The notes: generated by a model not told the origin, from the letters alone. Shown: positions 50,867-62,340, counted from the stretch's first letter. The stretch: 64,000 bases of DNA from Lamellibrachia columna (GCA_963662155.1 OY759269.1:14939398-15003397), one strand, 5' to 3'. Made by a program: numbers and translations.

Positions 50867-51075
50867 GTAAAGGTACGTTCTTATATAGCGAGGTATCAAG
50901 TCCTTGCGATTGCTCAAAGCGCTTTACACTTAACCCCTGACCTGTTCATTCCAACGCCAACTCGACTTTTGTGGGACGCAACGTGGAGTGAATGAAATTG
51001 CCCAAGCTTCGAAACGACAGCTAGACGGTTCAAAACCGGTTCTCTCGATGGTCCAAGCGTCCGACGTTATAAGAG
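50867..51075 (-). mobile_element. tRNA-derived SINE, same family, internally deleted
   Basis: Reverse orientation: tail gtaaaggtacgttcttatat, then the body with the central part missing, then ggttcaaaaccggttctctc as the complement of the tRNA-like head. Confidence 0.75.
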
Positions 51076-51178
51076 TCGAGCGTATTGCCTATAGCCTCCT
51101 GCGGTCGTTCTGCGGCGAACGCGAAGCAAGAACGACACGAAACAGAATCCAACTTATCTAGGCGATTTACTTCCACTT

Positions 51179-51264
51179 GTCTCGATCGAGACGACCACAA
51201 GTTTATGCCGAGGAAACGTCGACCGCAGAAAGTTATTTATACTCCGGGCTCGGAGTATAAATAA
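51179..51264. other. Two palindromes: GTCTCGATCGAGAC and a 14-bp-stem hairpin with divergent TATA words
   Basis: 51179-51192 is a perfect 14-nt palindrome. 51233-51264 is TTATTTATACTCCG, loop GGCT, and its exact complement, carrying TATAAATAA on both strands. Confidence 0.8.
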
Positions 51265-51369
51265 TAAAGTTATCTCGCACTCGGTCGCCTTGTTCCAAGC
51301 AGCCAACATATATAAGCGACATAATCATCCGAAGTATATAAACAATCTCCTGGGATAATTCATTGTACC

Positions 51370-52137
51370 AGTGCAGTGCTGTGTAGTGCCATGCAGTACA
51401 GTGCAGAGTAGCGTAGTGCAGCGTAGTGAAGTGTAGTGCAATGCAGTGCAGTGCAATGCAATGCAATGCAATGCAATGCAATGCAGTGTAGTGCAGCATA
51501 GTGTAGTGTAGTGTAGTGTAGTGTAGTGTAGTGTAGTGTAGTGTAGTGTAGTGTAGTGTAGTGTAGTGTAGTGTAGTGTAGTGCAGTGCAGTGCAGTGCA
51601 GTGTAGTGTAGTGTAGTGTAGTGTAGTGCAGTGCAGTGCAGTGCAGTTCAGTGTAGTACAGTGTAGAGTAGCCTAGTGCAGCGTAGTGAAGTGTAGTGCA
51701 ATACAGTGCAGTGTAGTGCAGCATAGTGTAGTGCAGTACAGTACAGTGCAGTTCAGTGTAATTTAATGCAGTGCAGTGTAGTGTAGTGTAGTGTAGTGTA
51801 GCGTAGCGCAGCGCAGCGCAGCGCAGTGTAGCGTAGTGTAGTGTAGTGTAGTGTAGTGTAGTGCAGTGCAGTGTAGTGTAGTGCAGTGTAGTGTAGTGCA
51901 GTGCAGTGCAGTGTAGTGTAGTGTAGTGTAGTGTAGTGCAGTGCAGTGTAGTGTAGTGTAGTGTAGTGCAGTGCAGTGCAGTGTAGTGTAGTGTAGTGTA
52001 GTGTAGTGTAGTGTAGTGCAGTGTAGTGTAGTGTAGTGTAGTGTAGTGTAGTGCAGTGCAGTGCAGTGCAGTGCAGTGCAGTGCAGTGCAGTGTAGTGTA
52101 GTGTAGTGTAGTGTAGTGCAGTGTAGTGTAGTGTAGT
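51370..52137. repeat. (GTGYA)n pentanucleotide tract
   Basis: About 150 units alternating GTGCA and GTGTA with occasional GCGCA/GAGTA; a 310-codon minus frame (Thr-Leu-His-Tyr/Cys) is an artefact. Confidence 0.95.
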
Positions 52138-52221
52138 GCTTCACTCCACAACGATTACCACTCACATGTCGTCATCGTACTTTAAAGGTTCACCAACTGT
52201 TTTAATGATAACTCTACAGTA

Positions 52222-52285
52222 ACTGTTGTTGTTATTGTTATTGTTGTTGTTGTTGTTGTTGTTGTTATTGTTGTTGTTATTGATA
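52222..52285. repeat. (GTT)n degenerate repeat
   Basis: GTT/ATT triplets. Confidence 0.85.
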
Positions 52286-52729
52286 CAAATGATATATTAT
52301 TGCTATTTATGTGGTTGCTGCTGTTGTTATTATTATCTAACTCAGAATGAGTGCAACAATTGACAACACATTCAGCAATCAGATGCATGGCACGATCTGC
52401 CGGTTGTAGCAAAATAAAAAATAAATATGTTTTTCTTTTGAATTTATAATGTTTCTCTGAAAACGAAATTGAGTAAAATTCTATGTTTTTAAAGACAAAT
52501 TATTATAAAAACAGCGAAAAATGTGGAATATGAGGCTGTTGGGAGGAGGTTTCTCCCGTCCATAAAACAGTGCCCCCTGTTACGCCACAGGGGGCTGGCA
52601 CTGTTTACGTAGAGCCTCGTTAACGGCAGGCCCAGGTCGATATTTCATTGCAACATCTGCCGCACGGCACCCATACGTCTCATACTCAGCGTGTCAATTT
52701 GTAAACTTCCTAATCGCGGTTTGTTTTAA

Positions 52730-52935
52730 TTAGATAGCAAACGGGGGCAATTAATTAGCGCGGATTTAATTAGCATTCCCGGGCGGGCGCGAGGCGGGCC
52801 CGGGGGACGGGCGGCCGGTCGTGAGTGTCAAGCCGAGCGGGTGCTTATCTGATGGACGGAGACATTAGTGTCCTATCAGCATCCCGCCGAAACCATTGCC
52901 CGCCCCGTAGTTTATCGCGATGTCGCTCAATATTA
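52730..52935. promoter_or_regulatory. Candidate enhancer, 8 kb upstream of Tbx1/10
   Basis: Three TTAATTAG homeodomain-type cores (ttttaattagatagc, caattaattagcgcgg, atttaattagcattccc) precede a GC-rich stretch with tgcttatctgatgg (GATA). It is unlike its AT-rich flanks and repeat-free. Function inferred. Confidence 0.35.
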
Positions 52936-53670
52936 AACAGATACAGAGTCGTACGCCTGTTTTGCTGCATGCGTTAGCCACTTTCGTGCAGTACTCGTAA
53001 CATGATTTAATATTTCCTATGTCAGTTGAATTAATCTCTGACTGTCTATTTATAGTGCAAGCAAGAAATACGTTTCCCTATTATAGAATTATCATATGAT
53101 CAACTACACTATAATGATTATTATTAATTAATAATATTAATATTAAATATAAGCACAGTAGGACGCCTGTTTTTTCCCATGCATTTGCTTCTCTTGTGCA
53201 GTAATTACCATGACTTAATTCTTCCTAGGTCAGTTGATTCATTGTCTGATTATCTAATGATGCTGCAATCTTACAGTAACGTTTTCCTATTACAGAACCG
53301 CCATTTTATAAACTACACTTTTTATAGACATTAGTTCACGTTTCTATCGTTTTCTATAGTTGAAAACATGTCTTTTTGCTTAGAACACGCGCCAGTGAAA
53401 TTGTAACGAATTATCCGCTTTGATTTCGCGGCTAAATGCCACGTGATTGCACTTTTATTCCGATTGTGGTATTTCTTGATATCCAGGCAGTGTTATGACA
53501 ATTAATGGTTCTTTTAGACCGGTTGAACTAAGCAACGGACTGGGTGTTTACGCCAACTGTCGTTCACGGTTTAACGTCACCGCAAGTTGAGAGTAAGGTC
53601 CGTCGTTAATTGGTTGAATGAACGGAGAGATGCACTCAACGCTATTTGGTACATACAAAGAGAAGCACAA
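52936..53670. other. No gene; diverged duplication
   Basis: 52945-53095 and 53155-53310 share gcctgttttgctgcatgcgt / gcctgttttttcccatgcat, ttcctatgtcagttga and ttatagaa words: an old tandem duplication of about 210 bp. Confidence 0.55.
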
Positions 53671-53770
53671 AATAGTTCAAGAAACGTGTTCGACCAGACA
53701 AAACAGTTCAAGAAAGGTGTTCGACCAGACAAAACAGTTCAAGAAAGGTGTTCGACCAGACAAAACATGG
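53671..53770. repeat. 31-bp repeat
   Basis: Three units of gttcaagaaaggtgttcgac plus cagacaaaaca. Confidence 0.95.
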
Positions 53771-53904
53771 CCACGCCCCCAAGACAATATATTGGTTTTC
53801 TATTGCACAATTTAAGATTTCATGCAATGTGCCACAGTGTATGGATAATGCGTTGTTGCTCATTTTACGTCCGGTTTATTAACTACGAAAGGTGTATATT
53901 TTTC

Positions 53905-53980
53905 CGAAAAATTAAAAACTCCCTGCTCAATTGATTTAACCCATCCCGAATCAATTTCGTTTATGTTCAATTTTTTAGTA
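53905..53980 (+). mobile_element. MITE family A 5' fragment cut by an AT array
   Basis: ttaaaaactccctgctcaat, gatttaacccatcccgaatc, then sequence is lost into the AT tract starting at 54006. Confidence 0.65.
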
Positions 53981-54005
53981 TAATAATAATGAAGTTCATT
54001 TCGCT

Positions 54006-54399
<394 letters not shown>

Positions 54400-54604
54400 T
54401 TTAAATTTAGAGCACTAATTGCATATAAATAAATACATAAAAACATTAATAAGATCAAGAAGTAATAAATGAATAGCAATAAATTGCATATGAATAAGTA
54501 AATACCATGATGTCATATGTTAATTACGATTAAAATGTAGAATATTATAAAATACCTTCGTGGTTAGGCCTAATGTTAGTGATGACGTCCAGTGCAATGT
54601 TTCG

Positions 54605-54726
54605 AAATCACAGACACGTTATTCGTTTGACATGAACCCCGAAGTAAAACAATGATCTACCCCAATTGAAATCACAGACACGTTATTCCTTTGACATGAA
54701 CGCGGAAGTAAAACAATGATCTGTCC
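54605..54726. repeat. 62-bp duplication
   Basis: Two units starting gaaatcacagacacgttatt. Confidence 0.9.
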
Positions 54727-54744
54727 CTAATTGCAACTTTTGTT

Positions 54745-54838
54745 TCACACTGCACGCCAGCACGCAGTGTTCACTGCACGCCAGCACGCAGTGTTCACTG
54801 TACGCCAGCACGCAGTGTTCACAGTGACAAGGCATTGT
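54745..54838. repeat. Repeat with CACTGC/GCAGTG inverted ends
   Basis: Units of cactgcacgccagcacgcag plus tgtt; each can fold on CACTGC-GCAGTG. Confidence 0.85.
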
Positions 54839-55077
54839 TCACGGGACAGGACAACGTTGAGCCGCCAACAATACGGACGAGTTGGTCTCTCAACGGACCT
54901 AAAACAACAATTGTGTTATCGGACGTTCATGCTGATGGTGCATTGACTGTCTCCGTTCCGAAAGCGACCGTTTTAAGGTTATGACTTATGACTTATGCTA
55001 ACATAGGAGTGGTTTATTTTGAAAGTGTTCCTTCTCTAGAATTAGTGAGTCCACAGCAGGTATTTTCCATTTCCATG

Positions 55078-55254
55078 TGTGGGGTCTTTTACTTACCCTG
55101 TCATAGGCACCAGATAGAAGGGACCAACGGCGTTTACTGTCTCTTCGAAAGAACTGAACGGAATTGCCCAAGCTTCGAAACAGCGGAGGTGGTTTTGAAC
55201 CCCGGTCCCCTCGCCCCAAAGTATGTTGCTCTTCCACTCGACCACCGCGCCACG
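55078..55254 (-). mobile_element. Second tRNA-derived SINE type, reversed
   Basis: On the minus strand it begins GGCGCGGTGGTCGAGTGGA (box A-like TGGTCGAGTGG) with GGTTCAAAACC (box B) 37 bp on. The body tttcgaagcttgggcaattc continues to aagtaaaagacccc. Confidence 0.7.
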
Positions 55255-55467
55255 GGTGAGTCAAGCTTGATGCAGCATCGTTATTTCACCGCATTTGTTT
55301 TGTGGTAGAATACGTACTAAATTGCTATATGTTATGATGTATGAAAGCATATGAATAAGTGCTAAGTAAAGAAATAAAACTATTTAAATGCTAGATGTGT
55401 GAATATGTTTAAAAACAAAAATGACCGATATCTCATAAGGGCGAGCGACACATATATTAATCGTTTT

Positions 55468-55562
55468 TGAACTCTCGATAAGGCAATGGTTTCGTTTTCC
55501 AGTTACCATATGGGGGTATTGTTTGGATTGTAATCTCGTCATATCTTGGTAGTTGATTGAAC
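55468..55562 (+). mobile_element. LINE 3' tail remnant
   Basis: actctcgataaggcaatggt, then ccatatgggg and attgtaatctcgtcat: a more diverged copy of the same tail. Confidence 0.5.
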
Positions 55563-55859
55563 TGCCGGTGACTTTTAAACATACCTTAATTGAACAATTG
55601 CTTAGAACAAGGATATGACCGAGTGAGATACGTAGGTTTCTGTTGGCTAGTAGGGAACGTGCACGACCGGGCCAATGCAGTTTGTAGTATTTCCTTAACA
55701 CAACATTCGGTATATGTTTTGAGCGATAAATCAATGGTTCAATGGGAATACGTTGACTTCATTGAAACATGATTGTCAGACTATACCACACATCTACCCA
55801 CAGTTAAAGTTATATCGGCACTTAACACTGCAATCAAAAGAAATATACCAACCTACATA

Positions 55860-56154
55860 GGGCGCGGTGGCCTAACGTTTATAACGCGGACTATCAATCG
55901 AGAGAACCCGAGTTCAGTTGTACTGCCGTTTCGAAACTTTGGCAATTTCGTTCAACCCACGTTGCCACTCAGTTGAACGAGAACCTGGCCACAGACGGAA
56001 GAAGGGGATAAGTGATAGAATAACGTGGCTGAATGCTTCCCAGGGAAGTCGAGTTGGCGTTGGAGTAAACAGGTCTGCCAGTTGGCGAAGGGTAAAGAGC
56101 GTTGAGCAGTCCCAAGGACTGGATACCGCGCTATATATAAAGACGTACCTTTAC
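55860..56154 (+). mobile_element. tRNA-derived SINE, same family
   Basis: ggcgcggtggcctaacgttt head, cgagagaacccgagttcag, body gtggctgaatgcttccc, and the gcgctatatataaagacgta tail ending in CCTTTAC. Confidence 0.8.
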
Positions 56155-56559
56155 ATGCGCGGATGCAAATGTCAACAGAATTGTGGATATATTTATAAGG
56201 CATCTGGTGTCGACGTATTAAATCAAACCGTTAAGTGCGATAGCGTTTTCGTAAAGCAAACGTTGTGCACGATATAGCGCCTAAGTATTGACGGCACAGA
56301 ATAAACCTAGTGTTGACATCATTATTATTGTGCTATGTTTTCCGACTTGATTCGCGTTGTTAAAATAATATATGTCACCAACATCGTTAGACAGACTAGT
56401 GGATTTCGACATTTGATCAAGAAACAAGTCGTTATTACTAGTGTTTCTTCGAAAGCAACGCACTTGTCGAAATGTATTGAGAAGATAAACACGGCAATCT
56501 GCTCAATGGTGATGTTTACTGCATCTAGGCACTTTCTGTAAACGACATTAGAGCCCTGG

Positions 56560-57170
56560 AGTGTCCGTTGTATTGGGGACTCTGTCTGTAAAAGATCGGC
56601 TGCCTTCGCGACGGAGAAATTAATTTTTGTTTATCGCCGCGTTGGTCGAGACTACCTTTTGTAGGCGGAAATACTTGAGACTATTAATTGTATGGCCATA
56701 TGCGGCGTTAAACAATTTAGTCCACTCCGTAAATGGCCGTTTTTCGGAAGCAAGGATTTTCGGCCGAATCGTTTAATATGAATGCTATAAGATTGAGGAT
56801 ATTCTCAGTGGGTTTATATAAACCATTATTGTAATCCACAATGTATATCTATTGTTAACTTACAAGACATCGCTCTACTGTTACAGTGGACTCGGCTAAA
56901 CATAATCACGGATAATGGAATCAGCCGCTTGGTATAGCATCACATATACTGGCTAGGACGGAATCATTTTCTATTCCCAGTGTATGAAAATGCGCCGTTT
57001 AAGAATAAGCCCCTGACATAATTAAATTCACCTGGACGGAAGTGATTTTGTTAAGCTGACCGATGCATTTGACAAATTGTTCGACTGCATGTCCGCAGTA
57101 GAAGGGAAGACGACGGCGCACCCTAGCGTTCATATGTGCGGCATAATTAACTCCCCGGTATTAACTATTT
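56560..57170. promoter_or_regulatory. Candidate regulatory stretch
   Basis: 56600-56770 (gagaaattaatttttgttta, tcgccgcgttgg, actattaattgtatggcc) and 57000-57170 (cataattaaattcacctgg, cggcataattaactccccgg) are repeat-free with ATTA and forkhead-like TGTTTAT words. Inference. Confidence 0.25.
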
Positions 57171-57211
57171 AACTACATCAGGGAGTCATGCCATACGTCC
57201 ACAATAAACAA

Positions 57212-57359
57212 TAACGCACGCACACACGCACGCACGTACGCCCGCAAACACGCACGCGCACACACACGCACGCACACATAAACACACGCACGCACACACT
57301 CACACGCACGCACACACAAATACACGCACGCATGCACGCACGCACGCACGCACGTATGC
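57212..57359. repeat. (CGCA)n degenerate repeat
   Basis: ACGC and ACAC tetramers. Confidence 0.9.
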
Positions 57360-57609
57360 ATATAATTGATAACAACCATTGCACTGCTAATCTAGCAACT
57401 TTGACAAAAGTGCAAATGATTTTAAGACGGTACCCAATTTTAGAAATATCTCGCACCCTAAACATTTCTTTTTGAAGAGGGAAATCGGCATAATTAAGAA
57501 CTACAGTAGTTTTGCTGAGGACATTTTAGTTGCTGGAAATGGTGACTTGGTAAAATGTGTACGGAAGAGCAACCTTGTCATAGATCCTTGCCCTCATCGG
57601 CCGCGACAA

Positions 57610-57715
57610 ACGTGAGAACACGAACACGTAGACACGAACACGTAGACACGAACACAGAGACACGAACACAGAGACACGAACACAGAGACACGAACACGTG
57701 GACACGCTACGACAT
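57610..57715. repeat. 14-bp repeat
   Basis: Seven units of acacgaacacgtag or acacgaacacagag. Confidence 0.9.
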
Positions 57716-58219
57716 TATAACTGCAAAACAGATCATGTGAAAGCGGGGTTATTTTACCGTCCAAGCCACGGGTGCATTTTCTAGTATCGACAAAATAGAA
57801 ACACGACAGAGCGTCCGCAAGAGGCGCCAGCGGGTGATAACACGGATTTGTATTCCTCTGAGTAGCACTTACAGCATACGCTATAGTGAGAATAGGGGTG
57901 ACATACGAAAATTGCGAACGCGTTTTTGCACTTATGAAGTACATTGTCTCCAAGATGCAATACCAACGTGGACCAGATCCCACAGTGTTCATAAAAAGGT
58001 CCGTCAGTCAGGTCTGTAAACGCACAGCCGATTTCAAAGGCATCGACCGTTGCGTTGTTTATTAGAGAGTAAACAAAGCAACCTATAGCGGTGACAGATC
58101 GGTGACATAATACCAGGAAAGACGTAAACACTTTCCTTGCATAGACACGAACTCATTGCTCCTGTTAGATCTAACTAGACAAGCTCGCGTGCTTAAACAA
58201 GGGATTACGAAATGGAGAA
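57716..58219. other. No gene seen
   Basis: Unique sequence, no motif. Confidence 0.5.
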
Positions 58220-58628
58220 CGTGTGTGTGTGCGTGCGTGCGTGCGCGCGCCTGTGCGTATGCGTGTGTGGGTGTGTGCGTGTGTGCGTTAGTGCGCGCGT
58301 GTGTGCATATGCGTGTACGTGCGTGCCTGCGTGTCTGCGTGTCTGCGTGTGCGTGTGCGTGTGCGTGTGCGTGTGCGTGTGCGTGTGCGTGTGCGTGTGC
58401 GTGTGCGTGTGCGTGTGCGTGTGCGTGTGCGTGTGCGTGTGCGTGTGCGTGTGCGTGTGCGTGTGCGTGTGCGTGTGCGTGTGCGTGTGCGTGTGCGTGT
58501 GCGTGTGCGTGTGCGTGTGCGTGTGCGTGTGCGTGTGCGTGTGCGTGTGCGTGTGCGTGTGCGTGTGCGTGTGCGTGTGCGTGTGCGTGTGCGTGTGCGT
58601 GTGCGTGTGCGTGTGCGTGTGTGTGTGT
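58220..58628. repeat. (GTGCGT)n hexanucleotide tract
   Basis: About 47 perfect units from 58340, after a degenerate start. Purine-pyrimidine alternation gives Z-DNA potential. Confidence 0.95.
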
Positions 58629-58855
58629 TCTGACATCTCCGGATAAGCTGTCGTGATTCACATGCTTAAAAGTCATTAGTGGCTTATCATGCACAAAATA
58701 ACAAAAGTGTCTTGTCTGTTCGTTTTCACTATTATATCCTCTGAGATATTTATATTCATGTTACATGCTACTTACGATTCCTATATCCAAAACATAACAA
58801 ATCTGTCATTTTTCTCACACAAGCGGAACTGTTGCATTGTTACTTCATAACTGTA

Positions 58856-59071
58856 TCATTTAGTAGAAACGGTTTTCTTTCCTGGTTCTTTCGACAGTTC
58901 TTGTTGGGGCTGTTCTGGCGACGTTTTGCAGGTGCTTTCCAGTGACAGCTTCATGGAGAGCGGAATGTCGCGCTCGGCAGAATATACGACGCGTAAAAGA
59001 ATATACATGAAAATTAACAGCATTACTGCAACCATTGCATTATACACTGTAGCAACGATCTTTAGAATCAT
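58856..59071 (-). CDS. Small single-pass membrane protein, copy a (71 aa), unknown function
   Basis: ATG at 59071 (A at -3) to TGA at 58856. Residues 1-30 are hydrophobic with few charges (MILKIVATVYNAMVAV, then MLLIFMYILLRVVY), a plausible signal-anchor. The remaining 40 residues are polar, with Glu, Gln, Lys and Ser. The first 16 positions align without gaps to the ORFs at 59785 and 61650: MI at 1-2, K/E at 4, I/L at 5, T/S at 8, and M-[VL]-A-V at 13-16. The shared start context and upstream CCGTAACAGCCGCC element suggest a tandem family. I do not recognise the family and did not find introns. It could be a chance frame, but the paralogy argues against that. Confidence 0.45.
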   Translation of the reverse strand: MILKIVATVYNAMVAVMLLIFMYILLRVVYSAERDIPLSMKLSLESTCKTSPEQPQQELSKEPGKKTVSTK

Positions 59072-59220
59072 GTTGTAGTTTCCTTAGGATAGAGCTTCGG
59101 GAGTAACTGGATGGGGGGGTTGGGCAGTTCCCGTAACAGCCGCCAGGCTAAACGAATGATGCAAACGACGTCGTTACGGACGCCGGTTCCCTTTCAGTGG
59201 TGCCTCTTGCCGCTGACCGT

Positions 59221-59574
59221 GAACTTAATTCACCCCGCAACTAATACTGTGTTATGCTGAGGTGCAGTCTGCAAATCGATCTTTCAAAGTAATTGTTTGA
59301 CGCCGGAGAGCTATAGATACGCTAAATGTTGCAATGGTGTTCCATCTAACGGGAGCCCTCCCGGTTAAAGCGAAATTGATCGTGGTTGCGATGGATGACG
59401 CGGTGACAATCTCCAGTCACAGCGATCAGCCGGGAACATCGGTGTAGGAATGAACGCGAGCGCTGTCAACGCAATTGTGTCCTGCATACACGATATCCAG
59501 GAACTCACAGGACGGTCTTGACTGAACCTCCTCAACGATTGTCCTCAAACCGCTGTCCTTGTTGCATTATAATT
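59221..59574 (-). repeat. 355-bp block, copy 1 (pairs with 61208-61562)
   Basis: Identical to 61208-61562 except for about five substitutions and two small indels. It contains a near-palindrome (aacgggagccctcccggtt) and no open frame on either strand worth calling. It lies just downstream of small ORF b. Confidence 0.9.
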
Positions 59575-59659
59575 ATGTCCGTATATATATATATGTATAT
59601 ATATTTGCCACATGTTCAAATCGTCTCATTCTGTGCAGTGTCGCTGCTGTTATTCAATG

Positions 59660-59785
59660 CTATTTCGACGCCTGCGTCTGCCTGCGTCTACACCTGTCTT
59701 CTTCGGCGGTGTACTCAAGCAGAAGCACAAGCATAGCCACAGCTACCATCACGATGACCAACGTGAAGAAGATTTCTCCGATCAT
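59660..59785 (-). CDS. Small single-pass membrane peptide, copy b (41 aa), unknown function
   Basis: ATG at 59785 (A at -3) to TAG at 59660. Residues 1-23 form one hydrophobic segment beginning MIGEIFFTLVIVMVAVAM, followed by LLEYTAEED and a basic tail (RCRRRQTQASK). The positive tail after the helix and the lack of a cleavage site suggest a membrane-anchored micropeptide. The leader TGCTGAAGA-TTATA-CAA before the ATG matches that of copy c. Copy c's C-terminal coding region corresponds here to non-coding sequence beyond the stop, so copy b is shorter. Confidence 0.45.
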   Translation of the reverse strand: MIGEIFFTLVIVMVAVAMLVLLLEYTAEEDRCRRRQTQASK

Positions 59786-59879
59786 CTTGCCTATAAATCT
59801 TCAGCACGCGTAGCTCACCCATACCAGTTAGCACCGTTTGTTTCCAAGACAAACATCAAATTCGTATCGCTCGCCGTGG

Positions 59880-60080
59880 GTCCAATTTTGCGATCGCTAC
59901 ATGTTTGGTGGCAGCTTCGTCCGTAACCGCCGCTGGCACGCGTGCGCTGTTGCAAGCGTTTGAGTGACGTGTCATCTTCCCATAATGCCGTAGTTTGTGC
60001 AGAACTTCCTGTCTTATAAACGACGTAATGCTCGAGTAAAACATTTTAAAACCGAAGACAACTTGAAAGGAATATTGGGT
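59880..60080 (-). promoter_or_regulatory. Shared upstream module of small ORF b
   Basis: cgtaaccgccgctggca, tgtcatcttcccataatgcc and ttgtgcagaacttcc recur in diverged form at 61985-62110 upstream of ORF c, and cgtaacagccgcc recurs upstream of ORF a (59133). This is a possible common promoter. Confidence 0.35.
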
Positions 60081-60162
60081 CAAATTGCCTTAAAATGTTT
60101 TAATTATTAAGACACAGTAACAATGATTTAATGTGATTTATTTATGTTGCGAATAAAGCATC

Positions 60163-60167
60163 AGTGC

Positions 60168-60212
<45 letters not shown>

Positions 60213-60224
60213 TGTGTGCGTGCT
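60163..60224. repeat. (GCGT)n repeat
   Basis: About 13 units. Confidence 0.95.
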
Positions 60225-60286
60225 TATGCAAGATTTAAAAAATGCACCTAATCATATCGCACATTATCTACATAATTTCTTATCTC

Positions 60287-60617
<331 letters not shown>

Positions 60618-60679
60618 AGGAGAAGATTCTTTTGCAGGAAACATCACTCTTTGCAGACATACGATATATTTGATAAGAC

Positions 60680-60848
60680 GGTGCAGTTAGGTGCAGTAGC
60701 ACGGTGCAGTTAGGTGCAGTAGCACGGTGCAGTTAGGTGCAGTACCACGGTGCAGTTAGGTGCAGTAGCACGGTCCAGTTAGGTGCAGTAGCACGGTGCA
60801 GTTAGGTGCAGTAGCACGGTGCAGTTAGGTGCAGTACCACGGTGCAGG
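60680..60848. repeat. 23-bp minisatellite
   Basis: Seven units of cggtgcagttaggtgcagta plus gca. Confidence 0.95.
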
Positions 60849-60849
60849 T

Positions 60850-60975
60850 TCTACAAGGTTGAATCTCAGCTTGGAGAACCGGGATTCAAATCCGAATGTT
60901 CAATTTTGTCCAACCTTCTTTGCCTCAACTGAATAAACTAACATGTAAATTGCAATAGTCAACAGTGGAATTCCA
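60850..60975 (+). mobile_element. Possible SINE head
   Basis: ggagaaccgggattcaaatc followed by C and ttgcctcaactgaataaac resemble the SINE head and body. Short and diverged. Confidence 0.4.
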
Positions 60976-61207
60976 GGGAAGATGCTACACGAATGCACAC
61001 ATTCGACACATCATTTTGAAAATAGGTTGAATGCTTCCTCGGATACATTTGGTGTTCGACTCAACCTGTTAACACAGAAAAAAGCACACTTTTCATAGTG
61101 ATGCGTAAAACATAGTTTTATTTTTGTCTCATTTGGTTGTTTTACCCATGTTTCCTTTTCTACACGACTGTAATTGTTACGTATTTGTCGTTTACGGTTT
61201 ATATCTG

Positions 61208-61562
61208 AACTTAATTCATCCCGCAACTAATACTGTGTTATGCTGAGGTGCAGTCTGCAAATCGATCTTTCAAAGTAATTGTCTGACGCCGGAGAGCTAG
61301 ATACGCTAAATGTTGCAATGGTGTTCCATCTAACGGGAGCCCTCCCGGTTAAAGCGAAATTGATCGTGGTTGCGATGGATGACGCGGTGACAATCTCCAG
61401 TCACAGCGATCAGCTGGGAACATCGGTGTAGGAATGAACGCGAGCGCTGTCAACGCAATTGTGTCCTGCATACACGATATCCATGAACTCACAGGACGGT
61501 CTTGACTGAACCTCCTCAACGATTGTCCTCAAACCGATGTCCTTGTTGCAGCATTATAATTC
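61208..61562 (-). repeat. 355-bp block, copy 2
   Basis: Second copy of the block at 59221-59574, same orientation, immediately downstream of (and overlapping the end of) small ORF c. Confidence 0.9.
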
Positions 61563-61650
61563 TGCGCTGCAAAAAAACTAGAAATACCAGACCAATTATA
61601 CACACAGCTAACATCACGCTGACCATAGAGAAGACAAGTTCCGCAATCAT
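61516..61650 (-). CDS. Small single-pass membrane peptide, copy c (44 aa), unknown function
   Basis: ATG at 61650 (A at -3) to TGA at 61516. The hydrophobic segment 1-27 begins MIAELVFSMVSVMLAV, followed by CIIGLVFLVFL, a QRR boundary and a polar tail ending HRFEDNR. The aligned first 16 positions match copies a and b without a gap. The near-identical 355-bp block shared with the copy b locus begins within the last codons of this ORF. Function unknown; no domain recognised. Confidence 0.45.
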   Translation of the reverse strand: MIAELVFSMVSVMLAVCIIGLVFLVFLQRRIIMLQQGHRFEDNR

Positions 61651-61984
61651 GTTGTGTATAATTCTTCAGCAAACCATAAACGTCTACAGCACCGGTGACG
61701 ACGCAGCAGTCGTTCTGGCGAGCGATGTCACTGAGTCTTCAGCGGCGACTCGTTCATATACATTTGCAAGGAAGTCACAATATATCTTCATGTTTCTTCT
61801 TCAACACAGGACTTTGTGTGGTTGAAACATTTGCCGTGTCACGATGTTAAGGTATGGATTCTCCGCCTGAAATACTGACCGCTGGTTGCTTAGGACACGC
61901 ATGTCAGTAAACGCTACTTCATTTACCGTTTGTTTTCAAGACAAACATCTAATTAGCGACGATCACCGTGGGTGAGGTTTTGGG

Positions 61985-62135
61985 GTCGCAGCTTCGGCTG
62001 TAGTCGCCGCTGGCCCTAGTGCCTGTTGCTAACGTTGGACGGACATGTCATCTTCCCATAATGCCACAGTTCTTGCAGTACTTCCGGTCTCAATGTACGA
62101 GTAACTCTATTCGGAACCGAAATCGCTTTGAAAGG
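61985..62135 (-). promoter_or_regulatory. Shared upstream module of small ORF c
   Basis: Contains gtcgccgctggc, tgtcatcttcccataatgcc and acagttcttgcagtacttcc, matching the module upstream of ORF b. Confidence 0.35.
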
Positions 62136-62146
62136 TATCATAAAAG

Positions 62147-62147
62147 G

Positions 62148-62194
<47 letters not shown>

Positions 62195-62253
62195 CAATAA
62201 CAATAATGATAATATTAATAATAATAGTAATAATGATAATGATAATGGTAGTG

Positions 62254-62296
<43 letters not shown>

Positions 62297-62340
62297 TAAT
62301 AACAATAATAATAACAATAATAATAACAATAATAATAATT
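62147..62340. repeat. (AAT)n trinucleotide tract
   Basis: About 60 triplets with AAC, GAT and AAA interruptions. Confidence 0.95.

Noticed and set aside
51233..52165. 310-residue Thr-Leu-His-Tyr repeat protein, minus strand
   Set aside because: Product of the GTGYA pentamer repeat.
55860..55935. True tRNA gene
   Set aside because: A and B box-like words are present but there is no foldable acceptor stem, and the segment continues into a SINE body repeated elsewhere.
61686..61793. Fourth small ORF (35 codons, MKIYCDFLANVY start) upstream of ORF c
   Set aside because: It does not share the aligned 16-residue start or a hydrophobic segment with the other three, so I could not support it.
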